From positions 1,240,001-1,304,000 of the forward strand of contig CAVWVF010000002.1 in assembly GCA_963758335.1 (NCBI GenBank): 64,000 bases of DNA, written 5' to 3'. Shown here one piece after another: positions 43,606 to 52,136 of this stretch. Made by a program: the position numbers and the translations under genes. The notes beneath the pieces were generated by a model. That model saw nothing but the letters and a program-made list of their open reading frames with translations, was not told the DNA's origin and ran no database searches. How positions within the stretch are numbered: the stretch's first letter is position 1; each line of letters opens with the position of its first letter. Source of the stretch: Roseiarcus sp963758335. GTDB taxonomy: Bacteria > Pseudomonadota > Alphaproteobacteria > Rhizobiales > Beijerinckiaceae.

Positions 43606-44436
43606 CTAAGCCTCGATGCCCTTGTCGGCGAGGATCTGGTTCATGTCGCGCGCCGGCTCGGCGCAGCCGGCTTCGCCGACGATGCGCGCCGGCACGCCGG
43701 CGACCGTCTTGTTGTGCGGCACCGGCGCCAGCACGACCGAACCGGCCGCGACCCGAGCGCAATAGCCGATCTCGATATTGCCGAGGATCTTCGCCCCGGC
43801 GCCGATGAGCACGCCGTGGCGGATCTTGGGATGGCGGTCGCCGGTCTCCTTGCCGGTGCCCCCCAGCGTCACGCCCTGCAGGATCGACACGTTGTCCTCG
43901 ATCCCGGTCGTCTCGCCGACGACGAGCGCGGTCGCATGGTCGAGGAACACGCCCTTGCCAATTCGCGCGGCCGGATTGATGTCGACGCCGAACGCCGCCG
44001 AAGCCATGCTTTGCAGGCTGAGGGCGAAGTCGCGCCGTCCGGCCTTCAAGAGCCAGTGCGACAGGCGGTAGGCCTGGAGCGCCTGGAAGCCTTTGAAATA
44101 GAGCAGCGGCTCCATCATTCTCAGGCAGGCGGGGTCGCGGTCGGCGACCGCCAAGATGTCGGCGCGGAGGGCCTCGCCGATCGACGGGTCGCGGGCGATC
44201 GCCTCGCCGAAGGTCTGGCGGATTAACGCGGCGGAGACGTCCGGATTGCCGAGCCTCGCCGCGACCCGATGGGCGACCGAGCTCTCCAGCGTCTCGTGGT
44301 TGAGGATCGTCGTCATGAGGAAGGTTGCGAGCTCAGGCTCGCGCCGCATCGCTTCCTCCGCCTCCTGCCGGATGCGCGCGAACAGTGGATCGTTTCCGGC
44401 AAGCCCGACAATCCGGGCGGTCAAACCTTGCGCCAT
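43606..44436 (-). CDS. cysE: Serine O-acetyltransferase
   Basis: Commits serine to cysteine synthesis by O-acetylation with acetyl-CoA. The 276-residue protein has an N-terminal helical SATase domain (EPELATFLMTTILNHETLES) and hexapeptide repeats with the active-site region DINPAARIGKGVFLDHATAL, VGETTGIEDNVSILQGVTLG and GDRHPKI. MAQGLTARIV at 44436 is preceded by GGAG; a GTG 12 bases upstream is the alternative. Confidence 0.94.
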   Translation of the reverse strand: MAQGLTARIVGLAGNDPLFARIRQEAEEAMRREPELATFLMTTILNHETLESSVAHRVAARLGNPDVSAALIRQTFGEAIARDPSIGEALRADILAVADRDPACLRMMEPLLYFKGFQALQAYRLSHWLLKAGRRDFALSLQSMASAAFGVDINPAARIGKGVFLDHATALVVGETTGIEDNVSILQGVTLGGTGKETGDRHPKIRHGVLIGAGAKILGNIEIGYCARVAAGSVVLAPVPHNKTVAGVPARIVGEAGCAEPARDMNQILADKGIEA

Positions 44437-44602
44437 GGCGAACTCCACCTCTTGGCCGCCCTGGAGCGGCCGCTGCGGAACCTACCACATAGGCGCGCCG
44501 CCGGCGAACGCAACGGCGTGCGCTCAGAACGATCGCGCAGTCTGTCATTCGCCGGCGACTATACCACGTCGGTAAATCGGAGGGGCGACGTCTCACCCCC
44601 AA

Positions 44603-44621
44603 GGCGCCCGAGACGGGCGCC
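44603..44621. terminator. Hairpin between cytochrome b561 and cysE genes
   Basis: A perfect 7-bp stem GGCGCCC / GGGCGCC with loop GAGAC lies 28 bases beyond the cytochrome b561 stop on the minus strand. No T-run follows on either strand, so a terminator role is uncertain. Confidence 0.3.
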
Positions 44622-44649
44622 CTCCAACGGAACGCGCGGACGAGGGTCG

Positions 44650-45216
44650 TCAGGCTTCCGGCCGGAAGCGCGGCCACATGCGGGTCAGCACCTCGTCCCT
44701 TTTCACTTGCGCATGCCAGGCGACCGCGGCGAGATGCAGGGCGAGGAGGACGCCGATCGCCCAGGCGAACACGAGATGGGCTTGGCTCGCCGCCTCGTCG
44801 AGCGCCTTGTCCTGCGGAACGAGGTTGGGAAGCGTGAAAAGGCCGAAGAACGAGACATCGTGGCCGCCGGCGCTCGAGGTCAGGTAGCCGCTGACCGGAA
44901 GCGCGATCATGAGCGCGTAGAGCGCGAGATGGCCCGATTCGGACGCCCAATGGACGAGCCTGCCGAGCGGAACCGCGTACTTGGGCGCGCCGACCGCGAG
45001 GCGGACGGCGACGCGCAGGACGATGAGCAAAAGAACCGCAACCCCAAGCGACTTGTGGACGAACAGCACCTCGAAGCGCAGGTCGGAGCGCGGCAATTGC
45101 GTCGCCCAAACGCCCAAGCCCAGTGCGACGAAGATCACGGCCGCCATCAGCCAATGCAGCATGCGCAGCATGGGGTTATGGGCTTCGACCGTGCGTGGCG
45201 GCGGAAACGCTTTCAT
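44650..45216 (-). CDS. Cytochrome b561 family protein
   Basis: A 188-residue four-helix inner-membrane protein with heme-ligand histidines in MLRMLHWLMAAVIF, FEVLFVHKSLGVAVLL, SGHLALYALM and LLALHLAAVAWH. CybB-type b561 proteins oxidise quinol or reduce superoxide. MKAFPPPRTVEAHNP at 45216 has AGGAAAG upstream; the frame continues to 45663 without similarity. Confidence 0.9.
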   Translation of the reverse strand: MKAFPPPRTVEAHNPMLRMLHWLMAAVIFVALGLGVWATQLPRSDLRFEVLFVHKSLGVAVLLLIVLRVAVRLAVGAPKYAVPLGRLVHWASESGHLALYALMIALPVSGYLTSSAGGHDVSFFGLFTLPNLVPQDKALDEAASQAHLVFAWAIGVLLALHLAAVAWHAQVKRDEVLTRMWPRFRPEA

Positions 45217-45460
45217 GGGGGGACTTTCCTGCTTCTTCCGGCAACGCTCGCGCGGCAATGCGACAAGCTCAAGAACGCAAATCGTCGCAAGCCGTTCACT
45301 CTTCGGTGATCGCGTCACTCGATCGTCGATTTTTGCGTGAGGCCGCCGCCGCGCCAGGCATAGAGGGCGAGCATCGGCGCGGGCCGGCGCGGATGGCGTG
45401 GGGCGCGCCTCAATGACAATGTTCGACTCGTCTTGTCTATGATCCCTCAGGTAAGAATCT

Positions 45461-45622
45461 AATCCTCGGAATCCTCGCAAGCGATTTGACGACGCCCAAC
45501 TTGATGAACTCGCCGCGTCAATCCGGGACCGTGGTGTCATCCAACCGATTTTGGTTCGAGCAATACCTCGGGTCGCCAACACATACGAAATAATAGCTGG
45601 CGAGCGGCGTTGGCGTGCAGCG
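45461..45622 (+). pseudogene. ParB/RepB N-terminal fragment
   Basis: 54 codons without a stop encode NPRNPRKRFDDAQLDELAAS, IRDRGVIQPILVR and YEIIAGERRWRAA, the core of the ParB CTPase/nuclease domain, whose family contains the GERRxRA motif. It has no start and is cut on both sides: the sequence before NPRNPR is one base out of frame, and after WRAA the DNA switches to an unrelated minus-strand fragment. AT content is higher than in neighbouring genes, suggesting plasmid origin. Confidence 0.82.
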
Positions 45623-45624
45623 CC

Positions 45625-45880
45625 GGCCGGTGATGGAAGCGGCTGTTGGCGAGGGGGCCGCACAGGCGCTTGTGGAAGAAGAGGAAGAGGAGGGCGACTT
45701 GGACGCCCTTGGGTGAGAGCCGGTAGGCGTAGCGCGAGCCGTCGCGCTCGATCAGGCCGTGTCCCTTGAGCTTGCGCAAGTCGTAGCGGAGCTGGTTCAG
45801 GCGGTAGGTCTTCTCAGAGAGGTCGAAGGTGTCGAGGACGGCTTGATGGATCTGCCGGGCCGTCCAGCCGCCGATCTGAG
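45625..45880 (-). pseudogene. Winged-helix-type gene fragment (C-terminal part)
   Basis: Reads IGGWTARQIHQAVLDTFDLS, LNQLRYDLRKLKGHGLIERD and VALLFLFFHKRLCGPLANSR followed by FHHRP. This is the C-terminal part of a widespread uncharacterised bacterial protein that looks like a winged helix. Its N-terminus is missing: upstream the frame runs into the DMSP-lyase-like fragment. Its last residues are cut at the ParB fragment. The resulting fused frame (45537-46382) is a product of rearrangement and not a natural protein. Confidence 0.65.
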
Positions 45881-45914
45881 GACACAATGATCGGGATCTC
45901 GTGTTTTCCTGCCC

Positions 45915-46382
45915 GTTGCGACCGGCGCCGCGCCGCCAAGCGGCGTTGCCGGAAAGCGGCAGGTAGATCTCTTCCGCGTCGTGACTATGAGAGGGATAGG
46001 TCGCGTCGGGACCGAGCAGCAGGAAGCCGACGGCTATTCTGTCGCTCGCGATCGGCCCGCGCTCGCCGATGAGCTCCGTCCAGCCGTAGCGCTCGAGGAA
46101 TGCGGCCCCGAAATCCTCGGCTGCGTAGGTCTGCCGCCAGGCAAGAAGCGGGGCCGCCCGTCTGAGCGCCGCGAGCGCGTCCCCTGCGCCCGCCCAACCG
46201 TTCCGGCAGGCGGGCTCGAGCCATTGCAGAACCGGCAATGCGCGCGGCGGCGGCCGCCTCAGCGCGGTCGAGGGCGCCGGCCAGTCGGCGAGGAAAGGAG
46301 CGGCGGCTTCGCCCGCGTCCCGCAGCAGCCGAAGCACCGCGCCGGCGAGCGCGCCGATGTCGGCCTCCTCGTTCGTCGTCAT
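45915..46382 (-). pseudogene. DMSP-lyase-like cupin gene, 3' end lost
   Basis: The first 150 or so residues match the dimethylsulfoniopropionate lyase cupin family (DddL/DddQ-like): LAWRQTYAAEDFGAAFLERY, ERGPIASDRIAVGFLLLGPD and the metal site YPSHSHDAEEIYLPLSG. The cupin should continue for another 60-70 residues after NAAWRRG, but the frame turns into RNGQENTRSRS and then the winged-helix fragment. One or more metal ligands normally in the missing half are absent, so it should be inactive. True substrate of the parent enzyme is unknown. Confidence 0.68.
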
Positions 46383-46483
46383 GGGCCGCGCCCCGCGGAC
46401 ACCCTCTGCGCCTTGCAGGGAATGTGATAAGCGCCTTCCTCAGCCACAGCGGAACGATCTTGCAAATCGAAAGGCCACAACAC

Positions 46484-46771
46484 ATGACGGTCGCCAAGGC
46501 CCGCGTGCCCACCGCCAACGCCGCCAAGTACCTTCAGCAGCTCTGCAAGCACTGGAGTCACAAACTCGAGGTCGACCTCTCGGACCGGAGAGGGGTCGTC
46601 CGGTTTCCCTCCGCCGTCGCGACGATGGAAGCAAGCCAGGACTCCCTTCTCGTCACGATCGAAGCGGAAAAGAGCGAGACGGTCGAGCGTATGAAAGGGG
46701 TGGTCGCGAGCCACCTCGACCGGTTCGCCTTCCGTGAAGCGCCGCTGCCGTTCGAGTGGTCGGCGGGCTGA
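46484..46771 (+). CDS. DUF2218 family protein
   Basis: A 95-residue protein of the DUF2218 family, sometimes encoded beside siderophore or iron genes. It reads AAKYLQQLCKHWSHKLEVD, then GVVRFPSAVATMEASQ and HLDRFAFREAPLPFEW. The family has unknown function. ATG 46484 fits the family start; the frame is open upstream. No iron gene is next to it here. Confidence 0.87.
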   Translation: MTVAKARVPTANAAKYLQQLCKHWSHKLEVDLSDRRGVVRFPSAVATMEASQDSLLVTIEAEKSETVERMKGVVASHLDRFAFREAPLPFEWSAG

Positions 46772-46829
46772 CCGTCGCGATCGCAGAGCGTTACCGCTGC
46801 GAGGCGCAAGTGCGGAATCGCGCGCCGGC

Positions 46830-47606
46830 TCACTCCTCGATGATCGCGACCGCCCGCGTCCAGCCGGCCGAGGCGCGCTCGATCTTGGCCGGAAAGCAAC
46901 ACACCGTGAACCCGGTCGAAGGCAGCGCCTCGAGATTGTGCAGCTTCTCGATATGGCAGTAGCCGATGTGACGGCCCGCCTTGTGGCCTTCCCAGATGAT
47001 CGAAGGGTCACGAGTTTCGGCATAGCGCTTCGCGGTGTGAACGAACGGCGCGTCCCAGCTCCAGCTGTCGGTGCCGGTGACCCGCACGCCGCGCTCGAGC
47101 AAGTAGAGCGTCGCCTCGGCGCCCATGCCACAGCCGGAGGCCACGTAGTCCGGACGGCCGTATTTCGCGCCGGCGCCGGTGTTGACGACGACAATGTCGA
47201 GCGGCCTCAGTTCATGGCCGATGCGGTTCAGTTCGGCCTCCACATCGGCGGCGGTCGCGACATAGCCGTCGGCGAAACGGCGGAAGTCGAGCTTCACGCC
47301 CGGCTGGAAACACCATTCGAGCGGAATCTCGTCGATCGTCCAGGCGCGCTGGCCCTCGTTCATCGTCGGATGATAGTGCCATGGCGCATCGAGGTGTGTG
47401 CCGTTGTGGGTCGAAAGCTGCACCCGTTCAACCGCCCATCCCTGCCCGTCCGGCAAGTCCTCCTTCTCGAGGCCCGGGAAAAACGGCAGGATTTGCGACA
47501 GGCTCTGCTGGTGATCGATGTACTCGATCTTGGGCCCGAGGCCCGGCGGGTCGGCCGGGACGTCGTTTTGCAGCGGCGCGGATATGTCGATGAAGCGGCG
47601 ACTCAT
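46830..47606 (-). CDS. Cyclase-family metal-dependent hydrolase
   Basis: A 258-residue protein of the cyclase family that includes kynurenine formamidase and isatin hydrolase. The metal-binding motif STHNGTHLDAPWHYHP is present, with IDEIPLEWCFQPGVKLDF and TGTDSWSWDAPF. These enzymes usually open a ring or cleave a formamide. It follows a fumarylacetoacetate-hydrolase gene by 32 bases, and both are divergent from an ABC importer operon, so the two probably act on the imported compound. The exact substrate cannot be read from the sequence. Confidence 0.85.
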   Translation of the reverse strand: MSRRFIDISAPLQNDVPADPPGLGPKIEYIDHQQSLSQILPFFPGLEKEDLPDGQGWAVERVQLSTHNGTHLDAPWHYHPTMNEGQRAWTIDEIPLEWCFQPGVKLDFRRFADGYVATAADVEAELNRIGHELRPLDIVVVNTGAGAKYGRPDYVASGCGMGAEATLYLLERGVRVTGTDSWSWDAPFVHTAKRYAETRDPSIIWEGHKAGRHIGYCHIEKLHNLEALPSTGFTVCCFPAKIERASAGWTRAVAIIEE

Positions 47607-47638
47607 TCATTCCTCCCGACCGATCGAGCGCCCACGGC

Positions 47639-48625
47639 TCAGCTCTGGCGGAGCACTGTATTGCGCAGAACGCCGATCCGGTCGACGTGCAGCTCGATCT
47701 TGTCCCCGCTCTCGAGAAATCGGCCGGTCTCCAGTCCGCAACAATTGCCGACCGTGCCGGAGCCGAAGAACTCGCCCGCGCGGATCGTCTCGTCCTGCGA
47801 GACGTAGGCGAGAATCTCCGCGAACGAAAACAACATTTCTCTCGTGTCGCCCCGGGCGCGCATCTCGCCGTTGACCCGCACTTCGACATTGAGCGTCTGC
47901 GGATCGCCGAGCTCGTCCGGCGTGACGAGCCAGGGACCCATGGCGTTCGCCCCGTCGAAGCTCTTGCCCTTGGCGGGGCCGAGACGGCCCTGCATCTCGA
48001 TCGCCTGCCGGTCGCGGGCGGAAAAGTCGTTGAAGATCGTGTAGCCGAAGATATGCGCGCCCGCTTCCCTGGCGGGGATGTTGGCGCGCGCGCGCTTTGT
48101 GACGACCCCGATTTCGAGCTCATAGTCCATCAGTTTGCTGTAATGCGGCCACAAGACGGTCGCATCTGGCCCAACCACCGTGAATCGGTTTGTGATGTAG
48201 TAGATCGGCATTTCGCGGTAGACCGCGGGAAGCTCCTCGAGCGGCTCCGCCAAAACCTTCTTGAACGCGTCGAGGCCGCCGGCACGAAGCGACTGGACCG
48301 CGCGCGATCCACGCGCCGATTGGCGAATGTGCAGTGCAAACGACATCGCGTCCCGCATCTGCCGCGGCTCTGGCAGGGGCGCGAGCAGCTCGACCTCAGC
48401 GAGACGGGACCAGAGGTCGGCTTCGCTGCCGCGCCGTTCCAGCAGCGACCGGGCCAGATCGAGGCCGGCGTCGGCCGCGTCGATCAGGTCGAGCATCGAG
48501 CCGAAAGGCGCGTCGGCGACGCCGTGCCGCCGCGCGGCGGCGGCGAGGTCGAAGAGCCGACCATTCCCCACATCGACGACGCCGATTCGGATAGCCCCGC
48601 CTGAACGATAGGTCGCAAGTTTCAA
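47639..48625 (-). CDS. Fumarylacetoacetate hydrolase family protein
   Basis: 328 residues. The FAH catalytic domain starts around residue 90-100, with MDYELEIGVVTKRARANI, FNDFSARDRQAIEMQGRLG and KGKSFDGANAMGPWLVTPDE, holding the metal-binding acidic residues. Such enzymes hydrolyse C-C bonds or act as hydratases or decarboxylases in aromatic catabolism. I chose TTG 48625 as start: AAGGGGAGGA lies 4 bases upstream and similarity begins at LKLATYRSGG. An ATG at 48685 is possible but lacks such a site. Confidence 0.85.
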   Translation of the reverse strand: MKLATYRSGGAIRIGVVDVGNGRLFDLAAAARRHGVADAPFGSMLDLIDAADAGLDLARSLLERRGSEADLWSRLAEVELLAPLPEPRQMRDAMSFALHIRQSARGSRAVQSLRAGGLDAFKKVLAEPLEELPAVYREMPIYYITNRFTVVGPDATVLWPHYSKLMDYELEIGVVTKRARANIPAREAGAHIFGYTIFNDFSARDRQAIEMQGRLGPAKGKSFDGANAMGPWLVTPDELGDPQTLNVEVRVNGEMRARGDTREMLFSFAEILAYVSQDETIRAGEFFGSGTVGNCCGLETGRFLESGDKIELHVDRIGVLRNTVLRQS

Positions 48626-48723
48626 CCCGTCCTCCCCTTGCTTTCCGTTGGATCGTATATAATCATGCGTTTCATCGATAATCAAGCAAAGCGTCGATGG
48701 ACGTAGCGGAAGAGGAGGAGACG

Positions 48724-49934
48724 ATGGCGATTTCTCGTGGGTCCGTGTTTCTCGCGACGGCGATTCTGATGGCTTTCGCTCCGGGGCTGGCCGGCGCCGA
48801 GCCGTTCAAGCTGAAAATCGCTTGCACGGCGACCAGCGACTGCGCCTCCGCGATGGTCGCGCGCGACAAGGGCATTTTCGCCAAGCATGGGCTCGAGGCT
48901 GACGTGACGCTGATCGCCATCAACACCAACATTCCGCCGGCGATCGTCTCCGATTCGATCCAGATCGGCGGCCCGACCGCATCGGTGTTCCTTCAGGCCG
49001 TGGACGGCGGCCTCGATCTCGTCGCAATCGAGGGCGCCTCGGTGATGGACCCCTCCAACGTCAATTCGGTCGCGGCGGTGGCCCGAACCGGGGTGACGAT
49101 CAAGGACGCCAAGGACTTCGTCGGCAAGAAGGTCGGCGCGCCCGGCATCGGCGCCTTCCTGCACGTGCTCTTCCGCAAATGGCTGATCGACAATGGCGTC
49201 GACCCGAAAAGCGTCAAGTTCGTCGAGGTGACGTTTCCGACGATGAACGACGCATTGAAGTCCGGTGCCGTCGATCTGACCGCAGAACCCTTCATCACCC
49301 GCATCAAGAAGGCAGGAAATGGAGAAGTCGCCGCGCTCTACCTCGCCGATCTCAAGCGGTCCGATCCGATCATTTCGTACGTTTCGACGCGCTCCTTCGC
49401 GGAACAGCATCCCGACGTCGTCAAGGCGCCGGACGAACGACGCAGCCCTGGCGGCAGCGAAGGCCGCCGCGTCGCATCGAATGCCAGCGCTGTGGTCGAG
49501 CCGGAAGCTACCGCGCAGGTCGCGGCCTTGAAACCGGACAATCCGACTGCGTGGGGAGGATCCCGATAGACCTTTCGTCGCTCGGCCTGCCTGATGATGG
49601 CGACCCTCTCATGCGCGCTGGGTGGGACCCGGCGTCTGTCGCGCTGCCATTCGGCATGAAGGTCTGGGCGCCTTGATCTTGCCGCCGGCGATCTCGACCA
49701 GGCTTCCGCGCCTCGATCGAAGAGGCCGCGCCGATTGTCAACTCCGACCGTGAGACGGCGAGCCAGTCGATCTCGAAGTTCACGAAGATGCCGATCGATC
49801 TCGTCCGCCTCAACAAGCCGAGCCTGTCACAGCCGCAATTGAAAGGCTCGGATTTCACATGGTGGGTTGAGGCAATGAAGCAGCAGGGCATGCTGCAGTC
49901 CGATATCGATCTGAACAAGCTCGTTTTGCCTTGA
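48724..49934 (+). pseudogene. ABC transporter substrate-binding protein, interrupted
   Basis: NMT1/THI5-like periplasmic binding protein. It has the signal peptide MAISRGSVFLATAILMAF, then FKLKIACTATSDCASAMVAR, KHGLEADVTLIAINTN and GAPGIGAFLHVLFRKWLIDN. Reading is normal up to codon HPDVVKA (to 49428). It resumes two bases out of phase at 49704 with FRASIEEAAPIVNSDRETAS and runs through DFTWWVEAMKQQGMLQSDI to a stop at 49934. The 275 bp between are foreign to the family. The start at 48724 has GGAGGAG upstream. Without this protein the importer has no obvious receptor. Confidence 0.85.
49429..49703. other. 275-bp insertion in the binding-protein gene
   Basis: It separates two halves of the substrate-binding protein gene, with AAGGC / CAGGC similarity at the two junctions. 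I found no inverted repeats, no transposase and no recognisable protein in any of the six frames. Its origin is unknown; a duplicated piece of another chromosomal gene is possible. Confidence 0.7.
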
Positions 49935-50608
49935 CGCGAACCGACGCGGACACCTTGGCCGAGCGCGCCGCCCAATGCATCGAGGCCGACATCCTCAAGG
50001 GAGCGCTCGCGCCCGACAGCCGGCTTGGCGTTGCGGAGACGGCGTCGCGATACGGCGTCGGCGCGACGCCCTTGCGCGAGGCGCTGTCGCGGCTCGCCGC
50101 GCGCGGCCTCGTGAATGCGATCGGCAAGCGCGGCTTCCGCGTCAAATCGGTGTCGCGGGAGGATCTCGCGGATATTGTGCGCGTCCGCACCGTGCTCGAG
50201 CGCGAGGCCCTGCGGCTCAGCATTGCGGCGGGCGACGGCGCCTGGGAAGGCGAGATCGTCGCCACGCTGCACCAGTTGCGGCGCTATATCCGCGACAACC
50301 CGCGCGGGTTCGGCGAGGGCGAGCCTGCCTTCGACGCGCTGCACAAGGGCTTTCACACCGCCTTGATTGCGGCCTGCGGCTCGCCCCGCCTCGTCTCCGC
50401 TTGTTCCGGCCTCTATGACGAAGCCTATCGCTACCGACGCCTGATGATGGCGACTTTCGCCAGCCGCGAGGAATTCGTGCGCAGTCACGAAGTTCTCGCC
50501 GAAGCGGCGATCGGGCGCTCGCGCGAGCGCGCAGAGGCCTTGCTCGAGGCGCATATCGCCTCGACGCTCAGGCTCGTCTATCCGGACGCCGAGGAACCGG
50601 TTTCATGA
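49931..50608 (+). CDS. GntR-family (FCD) transcriptional regulator
   Basis: A 225-residue regulator. An N-terminal winged helix (YGVGATPLREALSRLAARGL, about residues 41-60) is followed by a helical FCD ligand-binding domain with REDLADIVRVRTVLEREALR. FCD-GntR proteins typically sense the acid they help degrade. It starts at TTG 49931, overlapping the stop of the interrupted binding-protein gene as TTGA, and its end overlaps the ATPase gene by 4 bases. It likely controls this operon and the divergent FAH/cyclase genes. Confidence 0.9.
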   Translation: MTRTDADTLAERAAQCIEADILKGALAPDSRLGVAETASRYGVGATPLREALSRLAARGLVNAIGKRGFRVKSVSREDLADIVRVRTVLEREALRLSIAAGDGAWEGEIVATLHQLRRYIRDNPRGFGEGEPAFDALHKGFHTALIAACGSPRLVSACSGLYDEAYRYRRLMMATFASREEFVRSHEVLAEAAIGRSRERAEALLEAHIASTLRLVYPDAEEPVS

Positions 50609-51384
50609 GTGGGCAGCCGCTCATCCAATTTCGCGACGTCGACCTCGCCTTCGGCGATCATCTCGTGCTGGGCAAGCTGAGTTTCGAAATCCGTAAGGGC
50701 GAAATCGTCTGCGTCGTCGGGCCATCCGGTTGCGGCAAGACGACGGCGCTGCGCGTCGCCGCCGGACTCATTGCGCCGACGCGCGGCGAGGTCGCTTTTG
50801 CCAGCGCGCCGGTCAGAGGCCCCCGCCGCGACGTCGCGGTCGTCTTCCAGGACTATTCCAAGGCGCTCCTCCCCTGGCGCACCGCCGCCGGCAACGTGTC
50901 GCTCGCCCTCGAGGCGCTGGGAACGCCGCGCGCGCAGCGGCCCAAACGCATCGCTGCGCTTCTCAAGCGCGTCGGTCTGCCGGAGCACGCCGACAAATTC
51001 CCCGCGCAGCTCTCCGGCGGCATGCAACAGCGGCTCCAGATCGCCCGCTGTCTCGCCCAGGAGCCGGCAGCCCTCATGATGGACGAGCCGTTCGGCGCGC
51101 TCGACGCGATGACCCGCCAGACCCTCCAGGACGAGATGCTGGAGATCGCGCGGGCGACAAAGGCGACGATCTTCTTCGTCACCCACGATCTCGAGGAGGC
51201 GATCTATCTCGGCGACCGGGTGATCGGCCTCAAGCCGCATCCCGGCCGAATCGGCATTGAACTCAAGGTCGATCTGCCGCGCCCGCGCAATCAGGTGACG
51301 ACGCGAGAAACCCCGGAATTCCTGCGCCTGCGCCGCAAACTCTTCGACTTCATCCATGCGAGCGAAGCGGGAGACGCCTCGTGA
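50605..51384 (+). CDS. ABC importer ATP-binding protein (SsuB/TauB type)
   Basis: A 259-residue ATPase with Walker A VGPSGCGKTTALR (about residues 38-50), the Q-loop VVFQDYSKALLPWRT, signature QLSGGMQQRLQIAR, Walker B ALMMDEPFGALD and FFVTHDLEEAIYLGDRV. It belongs to the nitrate/sulfonate/taurine group of importers. ATGA overlap with the regulator gene upstream, and 4-base overlap with the permease downstream. Confidence 0.93.
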   Translation: MSGQPLIQFRDVDLAFGDHLVLGKLSFEIRKGEIVCVVGPSGCGKTTALRVAAGLIAPTRGEVAFASAPVRGPRRDVAVVFQDYSKALLPWRTAAGNVSLALEALGTPRAQRPKRIAALLKRVGLPEHADKFPAQLSGGMQQRLQIARCLAQEPAALMMDEPFGALDAMTRQTLQDEMLEIARATKATIFFVTHDLEEAIYLGDRVIGLKPHPGRIGIELKVDLPRPRNQVTTRETPEFLRLRRKLFDFIHASEAGDAS

Positions 51385-52136
51385 ATGCAGCGAAGGCGCT
51401 CGCCCTGCCGGCCGCGCTCATCGTCCTCGCGGAGATCGGCGCTCGCGCCGCGGGACAGAGCGATTCGATTGCGCCGCCATCCGAGGTTGCGGCCGCGTTT
51501 GGCGAAGCGCTCGCCGACGGATCGCTGATCGCGGCGACGCGAGACACGCTCATGACCGCGTTCGGGGGCTTGGCGATCGGCGCGAGCCTCGGCTTGGCGA
51601 TTGGAATCTTGCTCGGTTCGCTTCATGCGCTCGACCGGCTGATGGAGCTGCCGCTCGAACTCTTGAGGCCGATCCCGTCCGTGGCGGTGATTCCGATCGC
51701 GCTCGTCGCGCTGGGTTTCGGCTACCGGCTGGAGATCGTCATCGTCGCCTTCGCCTGTTTCTGGCCCTTGCTTATCCTGTCACGCGCAGCGGTCGGCGGC
51801 GTCGAGCCGCGGCTCATCGAGGTCGCCCGCGCCCTGCGGCTGACGCTGCTGCAGCGCACCCTGAAGATCGTGGCGCCGGCGGTGCTGCCGCGCGTCTTCG
51901 TCGCGTTCCGCCTCGCCGCCGGCATCTCCCTCATCGTGGCGGTCACGGTCGAGATCGCCGTGAATCCGCAGGGATTGGGCTACGAGGTGATGACCGCCGG
52001 TCAGGCGCTGCGCCCCGACCTGATGCTGGCCTACGTCGTCTGGATCGGGATCGTCGGCTTCGCCCTCAACGCGGGGCTCGTGCTCACGCAGCGCCGACTG
52101 TTCGGCCAGGCCGCCCGGGTCGAGGCGGCCCGATGA
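51381..52136 (+). CDS. ABC importer permease 1
   Basis: A 251-residue inner-membrane permease of the SsuC/TauC family with about six helices. The EAA loop is present as RLIEVARALRLTLLQRTLKIV. Hydrophobic segments include AFGGLAIGASLGLAIGILLG and VVWIGIVGFALNAGLVLT. It starts at GTG 51381 inside the end of the ATPase gene. A second, related permease follows, so the importer is likely a heterodimer. Confidence 0.92.
   Translation: MNAAKALALPAALIVLAEIGARAAGQSDSIAPPSEVAAAFGEALADGSLIAATRDTLMTAFGGLAIGASLGLAIGILLGSLHALDRLMELPLELLRPIPSVAVIPIALVALGFGYRLEIVIVAFACFWPLLILSRAAVGGVEPRLIEVARALRLTLLQRTLKIVAPAVLPRVFVAFRLAAGISLIVAVTVEIAVNPQGLGYEVMTAGQALRPDLMLAYVVWIGIVGFALNAGLVLTQRRLFGQAARVEAAR

Noticed and set aside
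45537..46382. Single 281-residue protein
   Set aside because: Two unrelated family fragments are joined at about 45880-45915; both are incomplete. Treated as a rearrangement chimera.
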